Shown here in pieces: positions 15,004 through 24,068 of a DNA stretch of 64,000 nt. Numbering within the stretch: position 1 is the stretch's first letter; each line of letters begins with the position of its first letter. The DNA lies in assembly GCF_024652905.1 (NCBI RefSeq), contig NZ_CP102428.1, positions 2,058,501 to 2,122,500 of the forward strand, read 5' to 3'. The notes under the pieces were generated by a model, which saw nothing but the letters and a program-made list of their open reading frames with translations, was not told where the DNA came from and did not search any database. The position numbers and the translations under genes were made by a program. This stretch comes from Pseudomonas oryzihabitans. Lineage in GTDB: Bacteria > Pseudomonadota > Gammaproteobacteria > Pseudomonadales > Pseudomonadaceae.

Positions 15004-15012
15004 CCGAGGGCC

Positions 15013-16158
15013 TCAAAGACACTCCCCTACCGCGCGTGCCAGGGCCTGGGCGCGCGGATCCATCAATACATAGGGTCCCAGGGTGTTGGTGACGAAGCCG
15101 AAGGCCACCTCGCGCTCCGGATCGGCGAAGCCGGTCGAGCCGCCCGCCCCCGGATGGCCGAAGGCCTGAGGCCCGAGGCCATAGGTGGCGTTGGCCTGGT
15201 CCGGTTGATCGAGCATGAAGCCTAGGCCGAAGCGGGTCGGCGTCAAGAGCGTACGGTCTTCGCCCTGACTGTGCTCCACCAAAGCCTCGCTCAAGGTCTC
15301 CCATTCCAGCAGATCGCCAGCCAGCAGGCCGGCATAGAAGCCGGCCAGGCTGCGTGCATGGCCGTGGCCGTTGGCGGCCGGCTGCTGGAAGCGGCGCCAC
15401 TCCGCCTTGTTGGTGCTGGTGAGCACGCCGGATGGATTGCCAAAGGCCAGGGTCGGCAAGGCGCCCGGATCGCTCATGGTGGTCTTGAGCAGGCGCTGCG
15501 CGGCGGCATCACCCAGCACCCCCTTGCCGCGTACGATATGGGCGACGCGCGCGTCTTCGCTCGCCGGCAGACCGATGTGGAAATCCAGATCCAGGCGCCT
15601 GGCGGTCCGGGCCACGATGGCCTCGCCCGGGCCACGGCCGTCGGCGCGACGGATCAGTTCACCCAGCAGCCAGCCAAAGGTGATAGGGGCATAGCCATGG
15701 GCGGTGCCGGGTGTCCACCAGGGTGCCTCGGCGGCGACCGCGGCGGTCATGGTGTCCCAGTCGTACAGGGCGTCACCCGCCAGGCGTTCGCGCAAGGCGG
15801 AGACGCCGGAGCGATGACTAAGCAACTGGCGCAGAGTGATGTCGGCCTTGCCAGCCGCAGCGAATGCTGGCCAGCGTTCGGCGACCGGGGCATCGAGTGC
15901 CAGCTTGCCCTCCTCCACCAACTGCAACGCCGCCACCGTGGTGAAGGCCTTGGTGCAGGAGAACAGATTGAGCAGGGTATCGGTGTGCCACGGCGTCTGG
16001 CCGTCCTTGTCCGCCATCCCGCCCCAGAGATCCAGCACCGTTTCACCACCGACCTGGACACACAACGCCGCCCCGCGGGTCTGGCCGGCGGCCAGCAACT
16101 CGGCGAAGGCCTCGCGGACGGATTCGAATCTCAGGTCGTGATAGCCGTGGACGGTCAT
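15013..16158 (-). CDS. EstB-like serine hydrolase (class C beta-lactamase fold)
   Basis: 381 aa, starting MTVHGYHDLRFESVREAFAE. Nucleophile motif SCTK (S67, K70) and tyrosine Y156 in HGYAPIT match family VIII esterases/class C beta-lactamases. There is no signal peptide, so it is probably a cytoplasmic esterase rather than a secreted beta-lactamase. It converges with the NYN gene, with 9 nt between the stops. Confidence 0.9.
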   Translation of the reverse strand: MTVHGYHDLRFESVREAFAELLAAGQTRGAALCVQVGGETVLDLWGGMADKDGQTPWHTDTLLNLFSCTKAFTTVAALQLVEEGKLALDAPVAERWPAFAAAGKADITLRQLLSHRSGVSALRERLAGDALYDWDTMTAAVAAEAPWWTPGTAHGYAPITFGWLLGELIRRADGRGPGEAIVARTARRLDLDFHIGLPASEDARVAHIVRGKGVLGDAAAQRLLKTTMSDPGALPTLAFGNPSGVLTSTNKAEWRRFQQPAANGHGHARSLAGFYAGLLAGDLLEWETLSEALVEHSQGEDRTLLTPTRFGLGFMLDQPDQANATYGLGPQAFGHPGAGGSTGFADPEREVAFGFVTNTLGPYVLMDPRAQALARAVGECL

Positions 16159-16292
16159 GGGTTTTCCTGGGTAGATGAGGTATTGCCGGGCACGGGGCCA
16201 CGATCAGGCAGTTGATCATACCGCCAAGCGGGACGCCCTCACCCCAACCCTCTCCCCGAGGGAGTGGGAGCTGCCTGCGTAGGCGTTCAGCG

Positions 16293-16386
16293 GTAGGTTG
16301 GGTTGAGCGTAGCGAAGCCCAACGGCTATTGCCTCGGCGTCAGGCCTGTTGGGCTTCGACGATAGAGCCGTCTCAGCCCAACCTAC
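16293..16386. repeat. Intergenic palindromic repeat, copy 1
   Basis: About 94 bp bounded by GTAGGTTGGG and CCCAACCTAC, with inner arms GAAGCCCAAC and GTTGGGCTTCG. A second copy lies inverted at 29335-29425. Its spurious translation contains VGWVERSEAQ, a phrase seen in many mis-annotated ORFs from this repeat class. A different GC-rich stretch (CTCACCCCAACCCTCTCCC, about 16230-16260) precedes it. A MITE/REP-like non-coding element is likely. Confidence 0.75.
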
Positions 16387-16411
16387 GGCTTATCGTAGCC
16401 AGGGCCACCCC

Positions 16412-18556
16412 TTACTGGATCTCCCGCCGGAACGGCGGCAGCGCATTGAGGATGGCCTTGCCGTAGCGCTGGGTCACCAGGCGGCGATCCAGCAGCGAGA
16501 TGGTGCCGCTGTCCTGCTCGGTACGCAGCAACCGACCGCAGGCCTGGATCAGCCGCAGAGAGGCGTCGGGCACGGCGATCTCCATGAACGGATTGCCGCC
16601 GCGCGCCTCGATCCACTCGGCCAGGGCGGCTTCCACCGGATCGTCCGGCACGGCGAACGGAATCTTGGCGATGACCACGTGCTCGCAGTAGGCACCGGGC
16701 AGGTCGACCCCTTCCGCAAAGCTGGCAAGACCGAACAGCACACTTGCTTCGCCGTCGTCGACGCGCTTCCTGTGCTTGTTGAGGGTCTCCTGCTTGGACA
16801 GGTTGCCCTGGATCAGCACCCGCTTGCGCCAGTCCCGCTCCAGGCCGTCGAAGACGTCCTGCATCTGCCGCCGCGAGGAAAACAGCACCAGGGCGCCACG
16901 CGCGCCCTCCAGCATGGCCGGCAATTCGCGGACGATGGCCGCGGTGTGCTCGGCCGCATTGCGCGGATCGGCCTTGAGATCCGGCACCCGCAGCACCCCG
17001 GCCTCGGCGTGGCGGAACGGGCTGGGGACCACGGCGGTGGCCGCCGAGCGCGGCAGGCCTGATCTCATGCGGAAGCGGTCGAAGGTGCCCAGGGCGGTCA
17101 GGGTCGCCGAGGTCACCAGGGCGCCGTAGGCGACATTCCACAGGTGGCGGCGCAGCATCTCGGCGGCGAGGATGGGGCTGGCGTTGACCTCGATGTCGTA
17201 GAGCGATCCCGTTTCGGCCAGGGTCATCCAGCGCGCCATGGGCGGGCTGTCTTCCGGGTCTTCGCAGGTGAAGGCCGTCCACAACTCCCAGTTGCCCTGG
17301 GCGCGGGCCAGCAGGCTGCCAAACAGCGGATACCACTCCTCGGCCTGGTAGCTGGCGAGGCCAATGCTGGATTCGCCATCCATGGCCTGCTTGAGCATCT
17401 CAGTCAGGCGGGTGAACAGATCGGTGAGCTTGGCGAAGCCCTTCTTCAGCTCGATGCCCATTTCCCGCAGGTCTTCGGGAATGACCCCGCCGACGAAGCG
17501 GTGGCGCGGCCGTTCCCGGCCTTCCATGTCCTCGCCGGCGCGGAAATCGGCCAGGGCCTCGCAGGCGGTGAACATGAATTGCTGCTGGGTGCGGATTTCC
17601 CGCGCCAACTCCGGCACCTGCTCCACCAGCCGGCCGAGATCGCCCGGCAGGGGGTGCTGGGCAAGGAGCTTGGTGAGGTTCTTGGCGATCTGCTCCAGCC
17701 ACTCGGCGGTGGATCTCAGCCGGGTGAAATGGGCGAAGTGGCCGATGGCCTTGTCCGGCAGGTGGTGGCCTTCGTCGAACACATAGAGGGTGTCGCGCGG
17801 ATCCGGCAGGATGGCACCGCCACCCAGGGCTAGGTCGGCCAGCACCAGGTCATGGTTGGTGACGATGACATCGACCTTGGTCATGCCTTCGCGCGCCCGG
17901 TAGAAGGCGCACTGCTGGAAATTCGGGCAATGGCGATTGGTGCATTGGCTGTGGTCGGTGGTGATGCGCGACCACTGGACGTCCTCGATGGCTTCCGGCC
18001 AGCTGTCACGATCACCGTCCCAGCGATTGCCGGCCAGGCGCTCGATCATCTTGCCGAACAATTCGTTGGACGCCTCGTCCACATCGATCTTGAAGCCGTC
18101 CTCGGCGAACAGCTGGGCGGTGGCGTTCTGGGCCTGGCCTTCCTGCAGCAGCATGTCCAGCTTGGACAGGCAGAGATAGCGCCCGCGCCCCTTGGCCAGG
18201 GCGAAGCTGAAGGACAGCCCGCTGTTGCGCAGGATGTCCGGCAGGTCCTTGTGCACGATCTGCTCCTGCAGTGCGACCGTCGCCGTGGCGATGACCAGGC
18301 GCTTACCAGCCGCCTTGGCCGCGGGGATGGCGGCCAGGGCATAGGCCACGGTCTTGCCGGTACCCGTGCCCGCCTCCACCGCCACCACGGCCGGCTCACC
18401 TTCGCGATGGCCCTCCTCGTCCTGGGCGATGGCGCCCAGGCCCTTGGCGGTTTCCGCGATCATCAATCGCTGGCCGTAGCGCGGCTTGAGCGACTTGGCT
18501 TCGAGGAAACGCGTGTAGGCGCCCTGGATCTGGGTCTTGAGTTCGGTGCTGAGCAT
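16412..18556 (-). CDS. dinG: ATP-dependent DNA helicase DinG (Fe-S, XPD-like)
   Basis: 714 aa, close to E. coli DinG (716). Start MLSTELKTQIQGAYTRFLEA; an upstream in-frame ATG is less likely. Walker A is AGTGTGKT (62-69) and the DEAH-type box is DEGH (261-264). The four Fe-S cysteines C129, C205, C210 and C216 match E. coli C120/C194/C199/C205. A 5'-3' helicase acting on R-loops and D-loops in DNA repair. Confidence 0.95.
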   Translation of the reverse strand: MLSTELKTQIQGAYTRFLEAKSLKPRYGQRLMIAETAKGLGAIAQDEEGHREGEPAVVAVEAGTGTGKTVAYALAAIPAAKAAGKRLVIATATVALQEQIVHKDLPDILRNSGLSFSFALAKGRGRYLCLSKLDMLLQEGQAQNATAQLFAEDGFKIDVDEASNELFGKMIERLAGNRWDGDRDSWPEAIEDVQWSRITTDHSQCTNRHCPNFQQCAFYRAREGMTKVDVIVTNHDLVLADLALGGGAILPDPRDTLYVFDEGHHLPDKAIGHFAHFTRLRSTAEWLEQIAKNLTKLLAQHPLPGDLGRLVEQVPELAREIRTQQQFMFTACEALADFRAGEDMEGRERPRHRFVGGVIPEDLREMGIELKKGFAKLTDLFTRLTEMLKQAMDGESSIGLASYQAEEWYPLFGSLLARAQGNWELWTAFTCEDPEDSPPMARWMTLAETGSLYDIEVNASPILAAEMLRRHLWNVAYGALVTSATLTALGTFDRFRMRSGLPRSAATAVVPSPFRHAEAGVLRVPDLKADPRNAAEHTAAIVRELPAMLEGARGALVLFSSRRQMQDVFDGLERDWRKRVLIQGNLSKQETLNKHRKRVDDGEASVLFGLASFAEGVDLPGAYCEHVVIAKIPFAVPDDPVEAALAEWIEARGGNPFMEIAVPDASLRLIQACGRLLRTEQDSGTISLLDRRLVTQRYGKAILNALPPFRREIQ

Positions 18557-18691
18557 GCCTGGTTCCGGGCGATGGCAAAGCAGCGCCACGTCCGGCGGAC
18601 GAGCGCTGTATGCATCTACAGTAATGGATCTTGGGCGCTATGATAACGCGCCTGTCGTCAGGATGCGCCCAACGTTGTGGTCGCAGGCCGA

Positions 18692-18952
18692 TCAGGCGCT
18701 CGGCAGCTGAGGGGGCAGGCGATGAAAGGCGCCAAAGATCAACAGGCTCAGGCGGTCGAGCCAGGGGTGGCGACGCAGACGCAAGGCACGACGGCTGGCG
18801 AAGACTTCGCCTAGATGGAGCAGCAGCAGGGCCAGGGCGACCAGCGCGAGCAATTCGGGGAAAGGACGAGCGAGAGGCAGAGCGAGGGCGGCGGCTGCGG
18901 CGAGCCAGAACAGCAGGAGTAGAACTTTACCGGTAAGGGACAGGGTTTTCAT
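18692..18952 (-). CDS. DUF1145-like small membrane protein
   Basis: 86 aa with two hydrophobic segments (about 8-28 and 32-48) followed by a basic tail. The HLGEVFASRR block resembles DUF1145/YhhL proteins. It lies upstream of dinG in the same orientation with a 135-bp gap. Function unknown; topology is from hydropathy by eye. Confidence 0.7.
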   Translation of the reverse strand: MKTLSLTGKVLLLLFWLAAAAALALPLARPFPELLALVALALLLLHLGEVFASRRALRLRRHPWLDRLSLLIFGAFHRLPPQLPSA

Positions 18953-19000
18953 GGATTCCAGCAGGAGGACGAGATGGATCGGACCATAACGCCTATCGCC

Positions 19001-19036
19001 GGAAAAAGTAAAGGCGGCGGACCAGGGTCCGCCGCC
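19001..19036 (-). terminator. Rho-independent terminator after OmpA-like lipoprotein
   Basis: Perfect 10-bp stem 19013-19022 / 19027-19036 with a CAGG loop, followed on the minus strand by TTTACTTTTTCC. It lies just after the stop of the gene at 19043-19702. Confidence 0.85.
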
Positions 19037-19042
19037 GGTGCA

Positions 19043-19702
19043 TCACTCGCGGTCGATCTGGATTTCGACGCGGCGGTTGGTGGCACGGCCTTCAGCGGTC
19101 TCGTTGGTGGCGATCGGCTGACGCTCGCCCATGCCCTTCACGGACACGACGCTGGCCGCCGGCACGCCGGCCTGGATCAGGTAGTTGCTGACCGACTTGG
19201 CCCGACGCTCGGACAGACGCTGGTTGTAGGCATCGGTACCCTTGCTGTCGGTGTGACCGGTGATCGACAGGCGGGTGCTGGCGGCTTCGCCACGCAGACG
19301 GCCGGCGATACCATCGAGCTGAGCACGATCCTGCGGGCTGACCTCGGCGGAGTCGAAGGCGAAGTGCAGGTCACGGGCGGTGATCACTTCCTGCTTGGGC
19401 AGCGGTGCCGGTGCGGGAGCCGGTGCGGGCGCCGGAGCCGGGGCCGGGGCGGGTTCCATGCGAGCGACTTGCTCATTGCCCTTGCCATGCACCCAGCAAT
19501 AGGCGCCAGCGGTGGTGCCGATACCCAGGGCCGCCATGCCGGCGACGTTACCGCTCTGAGTAGCACCTGCCGCGCCGCCGACCAGGGCGCCGACCGCTGC
19601 GCACACCGGCCAATCGGATTTCTGTACGCCGCCCGCACAACCAGCCAGCACGGTGCTTGCCAGGATGAGGGGTAAAGCTGTCCTTGCGATGCTCTTGCTC
19701 AT
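19043..19702 (-). CDS. OmpA-family lipoprotein with glycine zipper and Pro-Ala hinge
   Basis: 219 aa. The signal peptide carries a VLAGC lipobox (Cys22). A glycine-zipper-like segment (AAVGALVGGAAGATQSG) is followed by an (AP)n hinge at about 84-100. The OmpA C-terminal peptidoglycan-binding domain follows (ITGHTDSKGTDAYNQRLSERR; NRRVEIQI). Likely outer-membrane lipoprotein binding peptidoglycan. Confidence 0.9.
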   Translation of the reverse strand: MSKSIARTALPLILASTVLAGCAGGVQKSDWPVCAAVGALVGGAAGATQSGNVAGMAALGIGTTAGAYCWVHGKGNEQVARMEPAPAPAPAPAPAPAPAPLPKQEVITARDLHFAFDSAEVSPQDRAQLDGIAGRLRGEAASTRLSITGHTDSKGTDAYNQRLSERRAKSVSNYLIQAGVPAASVVSVKGMGERQPIATNETAEGRATNRRVEIQIDRE

Positions 19703-19837
19703 GAAGGGTCTCCTATAGACCGGGTGCCGCGAGTTAGGCTCGTCTTTCGTTTTATGGCGCTGTCAGACTAATGGTGGCGTACACATCTTGACAACGCTGG
19801 TTGCTTAGTCAATCGCGATTTGATTAGGGTTCCCTTA

Positions 19838-20335
19838 ATGGCAAACATATTCTCCTCCCGCACCCCGCAACAGGCTCTGGCAAGCCTGCTCGATCACCAC
19901 CAGCCCAAGCGCCTGCTCTGTGTGGCGCGCGAGCCGCTGCCAGCGCTTGAGGCCTATGCCGAGGCCCATCCGCACTGCCAGGTGGTGCAGGCAGCGGTGC
20001 CCCTGGATGACCCGGCGCTGCTGGCCGAACGCTACGAACTGGTGATCGTCGCCGACTGCCTGGAACATCTGCCGCTGCGCCAGGGACGTGAATTGCTCGG
20101 CGGCCTGCGCAACCTCAACACCTCGCGCCTGGCGGTGCTGGTGGACCTGGCCGCCAGCGACTGGCAGGTGACAGACTTCTACGCCCTCGCCCTGCAGGCC
20201 AGCGAGCGCTTCGCCCGCGAGGGCCAGGTGGTCACCCTGTTCAGCTATGATCTGCACGACTACAAGCAGGTCCCGGACTGGCTCAATGCCAAGTTCTGGG
20301 CCAACCCGGAAATGTTTGGAAAGTACTGGTGGTAA
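19838..20335 (+). CDS. DUF6231-like protein (methyltransferase-like fold); 3' end is the attL site
   Basis: 165 aa starting MANIFSSRTPQQALASLLDH. The segment ELVIVADCLEHLPLRQG resembles the D-x-LEH region of class I SAM methyltransferases, but the glycine-rich motif I is missing, so it may not be an active enzyme. The last 14 codons lie in the 42-bp repeat that recurs at 27376-27417. The coding region is therefore intact, but its 3' end was replaced or reconstituted by the integrated element. The former downstream partner appears to be ychJ at 27421. Confidence 0.85.
   Translation: MANIFSSRTPQQALASLLDHHQPKRLLCVAREPLPALEAYAEAHPHCQVVQAAVPLDDPALLAERYELVIVADCLEHLPLRQGRELLGGLRNLNTSRLAVLVDLAASDWQVTDFYALALQASERFAREGQVVTLFSYDLHDYKQVPDWLNAKFWANPEMFGKYWW
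20292..20333 (+). repeat. attL: direct repeat at 3' end of DUF6231-type gene
   Basis: 42 bp from AGTTCTGGGCCAA to AAGTACTGGTGGT, encoding FWANPEMFGKYWW. Both 13-bp ends are identical to the right copy; the 7 mismatches are in the middle, so crossover should lie in one of the two identical blocks. Confidence 0.85.
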
Positions 20336-20364
20336 CCCGATGAATATCAAGGGCTTACCGAGCA

Positions 20365-21846
20365 ATGACCACCAGCAAATCCGTGCCCGAGCAGGGCCAA
20401 GTGTCACCAGCCAGTCACCAGCGCTGTCACCAGAAACGGCCCCAGCGCCTGTCTGTATGGCACTATCGCCGAAACGGCATTTACTACCTTAGGGTTCGCC
20501 CTCGTGGCTGCTCGAACCGCAGCGCCACCATTTCTCTCCGCACCACCGATAGGCCCACCGCAATGACACTTTCCCAGGACATCCTTCAGGCCCTGGCGCT
20601 TTTTCATCTTAATCAACCCGAGGCAGGCTGGGATGACCTCAAAGTACGCTTGCTGGAAGTCGCCCACTCGATCCTTGGTCAAGCCTGCAACGATGACGAT
20701 CTTTCCGCATACGACATGATCTACGGGGACCTATCGCTATCACTGGCAGAAGCCGCCGCTAAGGCGCCGCTAAGCATCGATCAGCACAAGGCCTTAGGTA
20801 TTGGGCGGGAAATTGTGAAAGCCGCTCAGGCGCGTCTGAAGGGCAATACCGCTCCCCTCATCGGGATCGTTGAGCGCCTTGAGAAGGCAGATGCCGTTAC
20901 TGGCCTGGCCGCCACAGCAAGCACCTCTCTATCTGTAGCATCGCCCGCTGAAACACTTACCTTCGAGGCACTCGCTGCACTCTTCATCAATGAGCGTCGC
21001 GGAAACGTCGAGAACTCGACCCTTGGGGCTATTCAGTCGAACTGCCGAACCCTTTCCAGCCTGCTGGGGGACCTCAACATTAAAGCCCATACACGAGCTG
21101 ACATGATCTCGTTGAAGGAAAAGATCGCTCAGGGTCGCAAGCCGCTGACCATTAACAAGCTGTTGACTCAGCTCTCGACGGTGATGGATTGGGCAAAGAA
21201 CAACGGCCATATTGAACGGGCTTTCGATAAGGGTCTGAAGATTGCGCGAGGCGTGGAAAGTGACCGCAAGCCCTTTTCAAGGGATCAGGTGGCGACCATC
21301 ATGGCCCACGCAAATGGCCTGCCAGCAGACGACTGGAAACGCTGGGCGCTATCACTCGGCGTCCTCACAGGCGCCCGAATTGGGGAGCTGTACCAACTTA
21401 CTCAGACTGATGTTAAGCAGGTTGGCGGAATCACCGTCATCGACATCAATAAAGATGAGCAAGGCAAGACACTGAAAAATGATTTCTCGGTGCGACAGGT
21501 CCCCCTTATTGATGGTGTGCATGGGTTCTCGCTGAGGGCATTCCTTGACTGGGTCGCCGGGGAACCGGGAAAGCTATTCAAAGCTAAGCCGCACTATTTC
21601 AATAAGCCGCTCAATGACGCGCTACGCGAACCACTTGGTCTCGCCGCGGGAAGCGACCGGTCGTTCCACTCTCTCAGGCACTCGCTATCAGGCCGGCTGA
21701 AGGCCGCTGCGATACCTGAGGTGATCGCGCAAGGCATCACGGGTCATAGCTCGGGCAACATCACTTACGACCTCTACGCGGGCTCACAGCGGGTCCCTGT
21801 AGATACCTTGCACGCCGCCCTGGTGAAAGCATTCGAAGTCAAATAA
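20365..21846 (+). CDS. int: Tyrosine-type site-specific integrase
   Basis: 493 aa. The C-terminal catalytic domain (about 290-480) shows TGARIGEL (Arg I), HSLRHSLSGRL (HxxR), GHSSGNITYDLY and a putative nucleophile at about Y471. A SAM-like core-binding domain lies at about 180-270. The N-terminus (WHYRRNGIYYLRVRPRG) resembles integrases of Pseudomonas islands. It reads inward from attL, the usual arrangement for elements inserted at a gene's 3' end. No strong Shine-Dalgarno precedes ATG 20365. Confidence 0.92.
   Translation: MTTSKSVPEQGQVSPASHQRCHQKRPQRLSVWHYRRNGIYYLRVRPRGCSNRSATISLRTTDRPTAMTLSQDILQALALFHLNQPEAGWDDLKVRLLEVAHSILGQACNDDDLSAYDMIYGDLSLSLAEAAAKAPLSIDQHKALGIGREIVKAAQARLKGNTAPLIGIVERLEKADAVTGLAATASTSLSVASPAETLTFEALAALFINERRGNVENSTLGAIQSNCRTLSSLLGDLNIKAHTRADMISLKEKIAQGRKPLTINKLLTQLSTVMDWAKNNGHIERAFDKGLKIARGVESDRKPFSRDQVATIMAHANGLPADDWKRWALSLGVLTGARIGELYQLTQTDVKQVGGITVIDINKDEQGKTLKNDFSVRQVPLIDGVHGFSLRAFLDWVAGEPGKLFKAKPHYFNKPLNDALREPLGLAAGSDRSFHSLRHSLSGRLKAAAIPEVIAQGITGHSSGNITYDLYAGSQRVPVDTLHAALVKAFEVK
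20402..20431 (+). promoter_or_regulatory. Left arm-type integrase sites (three TGTCACC-like iterons)
   Basis: TGTCACC at 20402, AGTCACC at 20413 and TGTCACC at 20425, spaced 11 and 12 bp (about one helical turn). They lie inside the first codons of the integrase gene. The same iteron occurs three times beside attR. Predicted integrase arm-binding sites. Confidence 0.65.
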
Positions 21847-22075
21847 TGACGTGCGTAGACCAGAATGCGCCTAATTGAACCACGTCGGCTCACCGCTACC
21901 CAGGCACGTCGCGAGGCAATCGGCGCTCATTCCGCCGGGTAGCGCTACGCCTCCGCAGCCCTTCCGAAATCTACTGCGGCTGGGCTGTAGGTAACGCCGG
22001 CGCCTCCAATACCGCGCTCCAGTGGTCTCCCAGCAAAAACCCACACTATAAGGAGACCACCACCAGAGCGAACCT

Positions 22076-22660
22076 ATGTCCAGCACCGCTGCTACTGCCC
22101 CACCCACCTCACGTTGCCAGAACGGATCTACCAAGACCTGCCCTACCCCATCCTCAGGTAGCCCTTTTCACAGCGCTTCGGCCAAGGGAAATCGAGGACG
22201 TCCCAGGAAGACCATCGACAATCCATTTTTCGGCCATCTCGGCCCAACAACCCTATGGGAACGCTATCCGAAATTTGCGGAGGACGTTTTGGAGGGCATT
22301 GCTCGTTTGGACTGGCATGACCGACCTATTGGAAATGGCGGCTCTTCCAAGCCGCTATCAGTACGACATTTAGCAGATGTCCTCGCCAACCTTCACATCA
22401 TTACAACCGTAAGCATTATGGGCGCTCTTAGAATAGGTAAACGACACGCCCAGCGCTATGTCAAAGCTATTGAATTAGCAATACCATTTTTATTGGCAAG
22501 TCGCCCTGAGAACCTCATACAAGAAATGCTGAATGGAACCGCGACTATCTACCCCTGGATTCAGTGGGAAGATAATGAGCTCCCACCACCTTCCCCAGAT
22601 ATGCTTGGAAAGCTGCAACATGACTTGAGAGACCTCCGAATCACGGCTGGCAACGAATAA
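22076..22660 (+). CDS. Island hypothetical protein with AT-hook-like and HTH-like segments
   Basis: 194 aa, not recognised. The N-terminal 40 residues are low-complexity Ser/Thr/Pro, followed by an AT-hook-like GNRGRPRKT. The segment ALRIGKRHAQRYVKAIEL (about 119-137) looks like the recognition part of a helix-turn-helix. The true start may be further downstream, since no good ribosome site fits ATG 22076. A DNA-binding regulator of the element is plausible but unproven. Confidence 0.6.
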   Translation: MSSTAATAPPTSRCQNGSTKTCPTPSSGSPFHSASAKGNRGRPRKTIDNPFFGHLGPTTLWERYPKFAEDVLEGIARLDWHDRPIGNGGSSKPLSVRHLADVLANLHIITTVSIMGALRIGKRHAQRYVKAIELAIPFLLASRPENLIQEMLNGTATIYPWIQWEDNELPPPSPDMLGKLQHDLRDLRITAGNE

Positions 22661-22835
22661 ACGCCGCATACTAAAAACCTCAGAGACCCAACGGATTCAC
22701 GAAGTAAATTCAAGTATGTTCCTAACGTTAACCCTGGACCTTCTTACCATCCCCGAAGCTATCTCATAGAAAAACCAGCACACAATTTACTCGACAAATA
22801 ACCGACCAATAACCTCACCTTTAGGAGAACATATT

Positions 22836-23576
22836 ATGGCCGCAAAATTTTATGTCGTTTGGCATGGCCGGCAGAACGGTGTCTATAACGACTGGGCATC
22901 CTGCAAACGTCAAATTCACGAGTTTGCTGGAGCAAGATTTAAAGCCTTTCCTACCCAGGCAGAAGCTGAACGAGCCTTCAAGAGTTATCGACCAACGTCT
23001 GCCATCGCAAGTGTCAAACACTTACCAGAAAAGGCTATTACCTCCACTGACCATCCCAAAACAGACGTAACTATCTATTCTGATGGAGCTTGTCGGGGAA
23101 ACCCAGGCGAAGCGGGATCGGGAGTTGCTATCTACCGAAAAGATACGTTAAGTCAACTATGGTTTGGTCTTTACGACAACCACGCCACGAACAACACTGC
23201 TGAATTGAAGGGATTGCACCAAGCCTTGGTTTTTGCCAAACAAGAAATAGCAAACGGCAATACTGTCTCTATTTACTGCGACTCGGAGTATGCCATCGGC
23301 TCTGCTACCAAATGGGCAACAAAATGGGAGCGAGCTAAGTGGATGGATGGAACCAAACTACGCAAGAACGCCGAGATCATCAAGCCTATTCACTCGCTAT
23401 TCCAAGAACTGAAAGATGAGATAGCCATCCATCACGTAAGAGGACACCATGGCATTGAAGGAAACGAATTAGCTGATCGAATGGCTATGTTCGCGATCGA
23501 AAACCAAGAGAGTGAATTCAGGTTCTACTCTGAGCCATTGGACATCGAAAACATACTCGCCTTCACTCCTGGCTAA
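22836..23576 (+). CDS. Ribonuclease HI with N-terminal viroplasmin (hybrid-binding-like) domain
   Basis: 246 aa. Residues 1-48 (KFYVVWHGRQNGVYNDWASC) form a caulimovirus viroplasmin/RNase H1 N-terminal domain that binds RNA-DNA hybrids or dsRNA in relatives. The RNase H domain (76-225) keeps all catalytic acids: D83 (YSDGACRGNPG), E123 (NNTAELKG), D149 (YCDSEY) and D214 (NELADRMA). AGGAG is 8 nt before the ATG. It is an accessory enzyme in the integrated element; cellular rnhA would be separate. It could act on R-loops or foreign RNA-DNA hybrids. Confidence 0.9.
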   Translation: MAAKFYVVWHGRQNGVYNDWASCKRQIHEFAGARFKAFPTQAEAERAFKSYRPTSAIASVKHLPEKAITSTDHPKTDVTIYSDGACRGNPGEAGSGVAIYRKDTLSQLWFGLYDNHATNNTAELKGLHQALVFAKQEIANGNTVSIYCDSEYAIGSATKWATKWERAKWMDGTKLRKNAEIIKPIHSLFQELKDEIAIHHVRGHHGIEGNELADRMAMFAIENQESEFRFYSEPLDIENILAFTPG

Positions 23577-24068
23577 ACAGTGCGATCGAATACTGATGCA
23601 TTAGAATCAGCATGAATACCAGTTGAATTTTAGCGTCTTGCATCGAACATATCATAGATAGCTAACTACTACGCACCGCTTAGAAAATACAATATTCACC
23701 AGCACTTGGGTAGTTTTCCATACCGAAGCATAAAAGACAAAAAAGTGAAATAAATTTTCTTTCGGCCATATCCATTAATTAGGCACAGGCGTCCCCCCCG
23801 TGTGGCAGTCGTGCCTCCTGCCCCTACATCAGACCATGCCCTGCCGATTGATGACTCAATAAGAAGCGGGCTGCCAGTTGCGGTATTTGTGATCACTCCA
23901 TCAAACAGGGTTGCAACGCTGTATTCGCAGGGTACACCCTTGAGACCACAGCGCTATGAACACACACACAGCCAAGCACAACCCCATTCTTTAATGGTTG
24001 ACCCAGACTATGAATACACACCTCCTCTCTCCATTTAAACCTATTGAGTAAAAACGAAGAGGCTACCA
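23577..24068. other. AT-rich non-coding stretch in the element
   Basis: No credible gene. It holds a near-repeat, CTATGAACACACAC (about 23956) and CTATGAATACACAC (about 24008), before the resolvase remnant. Possibly the old recombination site region of that recombinase; not demonstrable here. Confidence 0.4.

Noticed and set aside
23802..24038. 78-codon frame before the resolvase remnant
   Set aside because: Composition not protein-like, no ribosome site; treated as non-coding.
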